In this document: positions 43,401 to 52,700 of the stretch, piece by piece | How positions within the stretch are numbered: the stretch's first letter is position 1 | How the letters are laid out: every line of letters begins with the position of its first letter | Assembly: GCA_964017235.1 (NCBI GenBank) | Contig: OZ024929.1 | Coordinates: 28,765,464-28,829,463 of the forward strand | Origin: Sabellastarte sp. h YS-2021 | Lineage: Eukaryota; Annelida; Polychaeta; Sabellida; Sabellidae | Length of the DNA: 64,000 bases | Direction: 5' to 3' | Translations under genes and position numbers: made by a program | The notes under the pieces: model-generated | What the model saw: the letters and a program-made list of their open reading frames with translations, nothing else | The model's database searches: none | What the model was told of the DNA's origin: nothing

Positions 43401-46400
43401 TATGGCAAGGTCAAAGGTCAAATCAAGGTTAGACCATGACGTTGCACACCTACACCCCCTAACCAATGTCCCTACCAAGTATCAACTTCCTACACCTTAC
43501 GGTTTCCGAGATATAGCCCGGACAAGATTTTATAGGTCAAGGTCACTACAGCAAAGTCAAATCAAGGTCAGACTATGACGTTGCACACCTACACCCCCTA
43601 ACCAATGTCCCTACCAAGTATCAACTTCCTACACCTTACAGTTTCCAAGATATAGCCCGGACAAGATTTTATAGGTCAAGGTCACAACAGCAAGGTCAAA
43701 GGTCAAATCAAGGTCAGACCATGACGTTGCACACCTACAACTCCTAACCAATGTCCCTTCCAAGTATCAACTTCCTACACCTTACGGTTTCTGAGATACA
43801 GCCCGGACAAACTTTTTCCTGCCGCCCGACCATCCGGATACCATGGGTGAAAACAATACCCCGACAGCCCTTAAGGGCTGTGGGGTAAAAAAAACAGTCT
43901 CTTGTTGCACCTAAAGTTACAACTGATACCTGACACAAAATATTGTTCCAGTTTGGTTTTCACAGAGTAAGGTCCAATATTTCTAAATAATTCTTGAATC
44001 AAGATCTACACTTACACAAACTCTATTGTGAAATAAATCTGAAGTAACACTTACGTTTAACTGTGACAATGGCATCTGGCTGGGCAAAGATGGAGCCTTT
44101 GTTGTTGATTGCTTCACAAGTGTAAGCTCCCTCATCCTCAGGTCGAGCATTTGTGATAGTGAGCACTCCACGACCCCCTACACTGATAGTGGTTACACGG
44201 GGTGGCTTACCTAGAGCAATGGGAAGAATTAACATGTAAGTTAACAAATATATACACATGGTCAGATTTATTTATTGAAAAAATAACATAAAACTACATT
44301 GCACTGACTTGTCACCGACATATGTCCAAACAGGTCACCTCTCATGCAAAATGCACTGATTGGGTATCTTTCTGGGACCCATTTTGCATGTACTACAATT
44401 ACTATGAATCATTTTTTAATATTTTATTTTTAATCTTCCTTCAATGATAACACTGACACTTTTCCAAAGCATTTAAATGGTTGTCAAAACAGTTACCCCA
44501 AAACAATTTTATCAGTTTTGACGAGATCTGCTCTGTACATATTAGTGGAGAGCTAAAATACCGTAAAATGTTGAGATTACATCTTAACAGAGTGACTCCT
44601 ATCTCAAGAATTTTTACTTTTTTCTTATACATAGAAAGACACACCCACACACCCGAACACACACAAGTAACATGGTATAAACAAAGGGAGGGGGGTATAT
44701 AAACAAAGGCAGCATGACTCATTCTGGCATTCATCCCCAAGGAATATGTATGAATTTTGTTCCATTTTATAAATACTGGATAAATACTACTTGAGATTTT
44801 GAAGGGAAAAGGGTGCCAGAAAAAACTGATATTTCTCGCTGTACACAGGTCAAGTACTGGTTTTGGTTTAAATACCCGAACACTCAATATGTATTACAGC
44901 TAGATAGCTTAGATTTACACAACATGATTTACATAAAAAAATAGACAAATAACTTATTTTGTTAAAAAGCTCAGTATCTCTTAATTTGGATAGTATGAGC
45001 AACGTAAGATATAAACAGACAATGAATCAATCACCGATCATTTATCATTGGATTGATCTGAAAATTGTGAGGATATGAATATAGTTAATTTATATACCTA
45101 TGTTACATCATTTCTGAGAAAAAGTGGTCCAAAAGGTATACAGACCTTAAGGTGGCCTTAAAATTAAAGCTACAGGCCTTAAATGTTCCACAAACATCAT
45201 ACAAGTGCCTCAAACACAGTTTTAACCTCAACCTAAAGTCTTGATATTTGGCACATGTAAAAAGAAAATATTAATGTGTTTTTTGGTGAAATTTAAGTTG
45301 GATAAGATATATAGTTTGTGACCTAGAGGCCTTTAATTGAGCAAAAGTCTATTTGTGACCTCACTGTAGCCATATTCTTTATTATTCAGGGTTTAAGGTT
45401 ACCTTAAAATAGAGTCTATTTCCTGACTCAAATGAATGCATGTGCCAAGTTTGAATGAAATTTGTGAAAATGTTTTTGAGTTATCACACACACAAATCAA
45501 AATGTAAAAAGACGGCGGGAAAAAAGCCACTAAATACACCAAATGCAAAGTTAAATGTAATTTTGTCTTGAGACAAAAACATTGGTCCATATACAAAGTG
45601 TCCTCAGAAAATCATTCAGACTGTCTATTTTAACTAATATTATTTAAACGAATTCACACAATGCATCTTTGTACAAACCATTTACACTTTGTTTTCTTAC
45701 CGATAGTTTCTCAAAGCACTGACACTGCGCTTTCTTACCAATATTTTTTCAAATTCTATTGGCACTGCATATTCTTACCGATATTTCCCCAGTTGAGTCT
45801 CCACACTATGAGAGGGATTGGCACTCCGATGGCTACACACGTGATCTGAATAGTCTGGCCTTCATCCACTGTTATGAATGGAGGTGGAGGGGTCACCACA
45901 GTAGGAGGTACTGGAAATATCAATACAAACTACAGTATTGGTGACGAATTTTTAAATATTTCCACTAGACCAGTGTGAAAAAAAGTAAAATACAAAGGGT
46001 AAATTTCAGAATGTCTGTAAGTTAACGTCTTTGACAAAAACACCTTCTAGTGCAAGCAATGGTCACACTTATTTTGTTTCTAACTATCAAACATGGAGTT
46101 TTTAAGACAGTGAGAAACCTTAATCGTTATACTTAAGGACAACCTCTCACACGCAAACTTGGTGGGTCACACAGATTTGGCAAGTTTAATGATTTTAATA
46201 ATTTTAATGATTCTGTTTGCCTGGTTTTCTATGCTCTGCGCTCGTCCATTATCCGCCGGAAGTACCGTTCTTTTATAGAGGTCATAAAGTACTCAGCCTC
46301 GGACTTTATTTCTACATTCAAGTTTGTTAAAACCCCTGCAAAACAAAATTATGTCCAGATTTTCCCACATATATTGAAGACAGTGTTCTGACTCAAGGTA

Positions 46401-46759
46401 GTTTTCTACATGTGACTTAGACTGTACCTAGAAATGAATAATAGCCTGCTTTGTGGATCCATAACCAGAGAAACAACTGTACTGGAAAGCTATATATTTT
46501 TCCAGCAGGATTCTTTACACTGTGAATGCACCAACTTACCACATCCGATCTCATCACTCCTGTCGATGCAGTCTATCTCTCCATCACACTGGTAAGAAGC
46601 AGGGATACACTGGCCTCCAGATACGCACTGGTACTCATCAGCACGGCACTCACTGCCTGGATTTGCAGTGGCTACAGACAGACAGACACTTAGTTATACA
46701 TTATAAACACAAACTGGTACACACTAGCACAGCACTCACTATGTGGATTTGCAGTGGCT

Positions 46760-46790
<31 letters not shown>

Positions 46791-49700
46791 CTACTTAAAC
46801 ATTATAAACACACACTGGTACACCCCAGCACGGTACTCACTATCTGGATTTGCAGTGGCTACAGACAGACAGACAGACATTGACTTAAACATTATAAACA
46901 CACACTGGTACACCCCAGCACGGTACTCACTATCTGGATTTGCAGTGGCTACAGACAGACAGACATTGACTTAAACATTATAAACACACACTGGTACACC
47001 CCAGCACGGTACTCACTATCTGGATTTGCAGTGGCTACAGACAGACAGACAGACACTGACTTAAACATTATAAACACACACTGGTACACCCCAGCACGGT
47101 ACTCACTATGTGGATTTGCAGTGGCTACAGACAGACAGACACTGACTTAAACATTATAAACACAAACTGGTACACCCCAGCACAGCACTCACTATCTGGA
47201 TTTGCAGTGGCTACAGACAGACAGACACTGACTTAAACATTATAAACACACACTGGTACACCCCAGCACGGTACTATGTGGATTTGCAGTGGCTACAGAC
47301 AGACAGACAGACACTGACTTAAACATTATAAACACAGACTGGTACACACTAGCATGGCACTCCCTACCAGGATTTGCAGTGGCTACAGACTGACATATAA
47401 ATCATTGAAATAAAACAATGTCTGATATGGAAATTTCTTGAATATATTGCAATTACTGCTGTGAATAGAGAGCATCTTTTAAGAATGAAGGTTATAATTA
47501 TCATTAAATTTCCTGAGCAAAGTAGCATCAAAATTTAAAATAATTTAAATAGATGGGCATTAAGTGAGTCCAATAGTTTTATATTTCCAAACAATTTCTG
47601 CAAAATTAGATTTTTAATACAAGTGCTTTTATCACTTTGGGTGAGTTGGTGGTATCATATTTTCCATTTCAGTATGCCACCAATCTAAAAACTGTTCTGA
47701 GCTTGGGATACCCAAAAAGTTGTGTTCTAGCATATCGCTAACTGAATAGGCTTATTAGCAGGAAGTTCACGAATACAAAACTTGGCAGTTCTTCTCAAAG
47801 CAATCGCTATAGAAGTCTAAAAATCTGCAAAAAAAATATGTAATACAGGTTTATAATTCAGATTTAATTGCTTCTAATATTTGAAATATTCCCAGAATTA
47901 TATATATACTGACAATGCGATGCTGATGGTAAAGTATTGTCATAGTATATTAGTGAAATAGTCTCAACACCGAGATATCAATACCAACTCCTCCCTGTTT
48001 ATCACATTGTCTCACTGAGTCGAAATATAATTTCAAGGGACTGGAAATGAAAAAAAAGAACTATTTTTGAAATATTTAAATCAGAAACTCACGACACTCT
48101 TTCTCGTCAGTCATGTCCCCACAGTCATTGTCACCGTCACAGCGCCATATCTTCACTGCACACTTGCCATTACCACACTGGAACTCGTTAGGTTCACAGG
48201 GCAGAGGGTTGCCTGAAATGATCATTATCATTTATTATGCTGAACCACATACTGTTAAACATTTATTCAAACTATATACTGGGTTAAAGGGTAATAAGGT
48301 AGTAAAGCATAATACATGTGCTTACTAATTTGTCATGTGGTGCCGTTGTTTCCAAAAGTGATCAAACAAATACATCTGATCATATGTATAGTTTTGTGTT
48401 ATCAAGATTTATTGATTTATTGTTGGTTCATGTTTTACTGATACCTTTTACTTTGTACTACATAATCTAAAAGTAGTGTTAATAAAAGTTATGTTCAAAA
48501 CCTCTGATTGGTTTACAGCAGCAGAAAGTATTAAAACTTTCTGACAAGAAATCACACACCCTGGCAAAATGACAGCTTTAAAAACAACACATCATCCATT
48601 ACATGTAAATCTTTATCAAGGAAGATACAATTAACATCCATATAAAAAGCTGAATAAAAATCATAATATGGCATGATGCACCTTTGGCGCAATTTCAATA
48701 TTCCTCTTTATTTATCTTTATTTAACTGCTCTATTACCATATACACAATTATGTTACAAGTCATGCTCAACTTATACACATATATTCTTATATGTTTAAA
48801 CAAGTTCAACTTTCTGCAAATATTTGGTAGATGTTGAATCAAATGCAGCGTACTCCAATATTTGTTGAATGTTTAAGCATGCCCAACTTACTACAATCGG
48901 CTTCATCTGACCGGTCATTACAGTCAAAGTCACCATCACACAGGTATTCTCTGTTGATACACTGACCACTCTGACATGTCGCCTCATTCACACCACATCG
49001 GCCATCTGGTGGACGCTGAGTAGGAGGTCCAACTATAAAACATGTTTAACATGTACAGAATATCATTTCATACATGCTCTACATGTACAGAATATCATCT
49101 CATACATGCTCTACATGTAGAGAGTATCATCTCATACATGCTCTACATGTACACAATATCATCTCATACATGCTCTACATGTACAGAATATCATCTCATA
49201 TATGTTCTACATGTACAGAATATCATTTCATACATGCTATACATGTACAGAATATCATCTCATATATGTTCTACATGTACAGAATATCATTTCATACATG
49301 CTCTACATGTAGAGAGTATTATTCCATACAAGTTCTACATGTACACAATATCATTCATACATGCGCTACATGTACAGAATATCATCTCATACATGCTCTA
49401 CATGTTCAGAATATTATTTCATACATGTTCTACATATATAGAATATCATCTCATACATGCTCTACATGTACGAAATATCATCTCATACATGCTCTATAGG
49501 TACAGAATATTATCGCAGACATGCTCTACGTGTACAGAATACCATCTGACACTTAAAATTAAACTGATCCAAGGGATCTAGTTTTTAATTTATGCATAGG
49601 GATAGATATCAATGTTCATCATAACTAAAAGGTATTACTGTTTCTTTGTAATTTGTCAAGGTCTCACATCAGAACAGTTAGCGCTGATCAGAGGAAATGG

Positions 49701-52700
49701 GCACATCACTAGAATGATTATAAAACAACTGGCAATCCACAAGAATCCACATTAGTATAAGTACTGTTATGTTACACCGGTAGTCACTCACAAAGTATTA
49801 CTACTTTACAAGCATTATATCTGTATTACTATCACTCACAAGGATCAATTTCCAGTCTTGCATAGGCCTTGTACTCCCCAGGAATGCCTATAGTCTGACA
49901 CACATAGTCTCCACTCATGTGCATTCTGGCTCTCCCAATGGTCAACCGGCCATTGACATCAGAGGTTCCAGATGGCAAAACCTGCAGAAATATTGTAGCG
50001 TTACAGCAGAATAAGAATGTTTCAATGGTACGGTATTTGTTGTACCAATGGTCAGGTGTTTTGTAAGGCTATGGTAATTACCTGGTTTCCGAAGGTCCAG
50101 CGTACCAGTGGTGGGGTGATGGGTCCAGTAGACCTGCACATGAAGACTGCCTCCTCTCCCTCTCTGACCCGCAGATTGCTGGGAGACACAGTCACTGTGA
50201 TCGGAGTGGCTGAAAATATACACAGAATACATGTTAGTACTTCTGTTTCTGTGAAATAGTGGAAAACCTCACAGAGCTATTTTATCATGATTAACCTCCA
50301 ACTATATAAACTGTACTTAAACTTTAACATATTTTTACTGATAAACTGTAACCAGTGGAAGCAGATATTCACATACACTTTTTTAAAATTTATTTGTTAC
50401 TACATTGTTTTAACTGATAAGACTGATATATTTGACTACATGTCAAATGACTGTAATGTACAGTAGGTTAAAGACTGGTGTTGTAGAACATACCTACCTA
50501 GTACTGTGAAAGTAATATGTTGCTCCTGGACAGTATCAGCATATAATTTATGAGCAACATATTTATATGCTTATATTTTTATATATATTCATATATTCTA
50601 CCAGAGGCTTTATCAATCTAATAGCATAGTAACTCCTTTTCTTACAGTTGTATCTGTACATACATGTGTATTTGCTTTCTGCTTGACGATCTCGCCCTTA
50701 CGGCTCTAAAAAGAGGCCCTCGTATCAGGGAAGTGCACACTGAAGAACCAGCTTCCCTGAATATCAATCCCCCTTACCCCCCAGCATGCATATTTTAATA
50801 TAGGACGTTACAACTCTTTCAAACATTTTTTAAGAAGCCATCCTGAACACAAATCACTTTCCGAGTTATGTTAATTCACCCTGAAGGTATCTTACACTAA
50901 TGCAAATCCCACAGAATTGCACCAAAAAAGTCCCACCAAAACTCAATGCAGACTCAAGCAGAAATGGAGCTAAGCATGAAAAAGGTCTGAACTAGGTATT
51001 AAGCATTAAAATATTTTTCTGATATTTAATATTTTTTGTATATATATCACTGTAAACAATGAGTAGCCTAACAAAAGTTAATATGATGGTATTTCTAAAG
51101 TTAAAAAGATTAGTAGTGATTGCTATATAACTTAACATAAAACTATGGCAAAAAATATAAGTACAACATCGAACCTTCATCAGATAATTTATTATTTGTA
51201 GGTAATATTACCAATGATGAAAATAAATTGTTTAAATTCAAAGAAACAAAACATAAATATAAGGAATTTACTGATTCATTTTTAAAATAATATGTTTTTT
51301 TAATTTAATTTTTCTTTCACTTCATTCCTGATCAAATCATGATGATTATTCAGCACACAGTCAAGCTTACAGTAGAGATCTGTTTGGTAAAATCGTGAGA
51401 TGCTTGCAAGCTTACAGACCTCTTACAATACCATATCTTAAGGCCTGTTTACACAGTTATGTGTGGTTGCAACAACTTGCACTTGGATTTATCTTCACGA
51501 CCTTGTCATTACGAATCCAAAAAGAGACCTTGTATTTTAGTAGTGTACATTTAAGAATGAGCCGCCTCGTATAGCAATACCACCCCACTCTTCACACATC
51601 CTGCCTGTATATTTTAATACAATATGTGAGAGGATGTAACTACTATTTCAAACATTTGCAAAAATCTGGTATGTGCTGGAAATGTGGTCTGTGTTGTGGC
51701 AAATGTGTCCTACCTCAATACAAATCCCGACTTATGTACAGTTATGAAACAGAATGGAAACTACCAAAACTCAAAATGCATCAAGCCATAAACAAACCTC
51801 CATAAGTTGAATACATGTATTTGCACTCCTAGCTCTAGATGCTGGCAGAGAACAGTGTGAACTAGGTATTAAAAATAAGCTTTAAAGCCCAAAGTTGAGG
51901 GGTCAAAGGGCATTTAGGAACCTTCAGTCCTCTGTCAAGTGTGATGCTAAAGTAAACAAACTAATGCTGCATGGCAAGTGCATTGTAATGTACAATTATC
52001 TCAGATAATTAACAAGTGCTGTACATAGGGGCTTATGTAGGAATGTGTTGTTGAAAATTTAAATAAAGTTTGCGTACCCTAAAAGAGTTAAAAACTGCAT
52101 CAAGTAATAAAATTCCTTGAGGAATTATGCGCTTTTAGTCTGGACGGAAGAGTTTATCTGTGTTGTCAAACGGTGATATGTTATATCCCAGTAAGCTGTG
52201 GTGTTTGCTGATATTTGTGTATAAAGACTCCAAAAAATGTATGATCTTTTTAATTTGAGTAGATTTTTATCCCGAGAAGAAAACTTTCGACTTTAAGCGA
52301 CTTGCAAGATTTTAATCAAAAGAGATAGGACTCTATCAGTAGAATCTTTGTAGCGTGTCGGACATAAAATCAACAGAAGATGTATCGCACTTTTGCTCTT
52401 TTGCATGGACTATGAAACAATAGCAATGTACCTTCATACCAGCTGGGAAAGTGACTTCAGATAACAGTTTTCTGCAGTAATTTTAATTCAAGTGCATTGT
52501 TAGCTTATTTGGCATTACATGCAAGATATCCTTTTAATAAACAAGCTTGTACAAAATTAGCTGTGGCTAATCTTCCCTTGGACTCGATATTAGTTTTTAA
52601 CCTGACAATTAGGCAAACAAAAGTAAAATGCAAATAAAGACAGAATGGGTGAATTCAACATCACTTAAAAAGAATTGCAGAAACGAAATATATGGGCCAT

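Noticed and set aside
44441..44887. 148-codon minus-strand frame
   Set aside because: It is AT-rich intron sequence between exons 8 and 9 whose phases join directly; no domain is recognisable.
46522..46974. 150-codon plus-strand open frame
   Set aside because: It is produced by the exon 7 edge array and is antisense to the real LDLa exon.
49042..49581. 179- and 141-codon plus-strand frames rich in Tyr/His/Cys
   Set aside because: The 32-bp repeat unit has no stop codon in any plus frame, so the frames stay open by chance.
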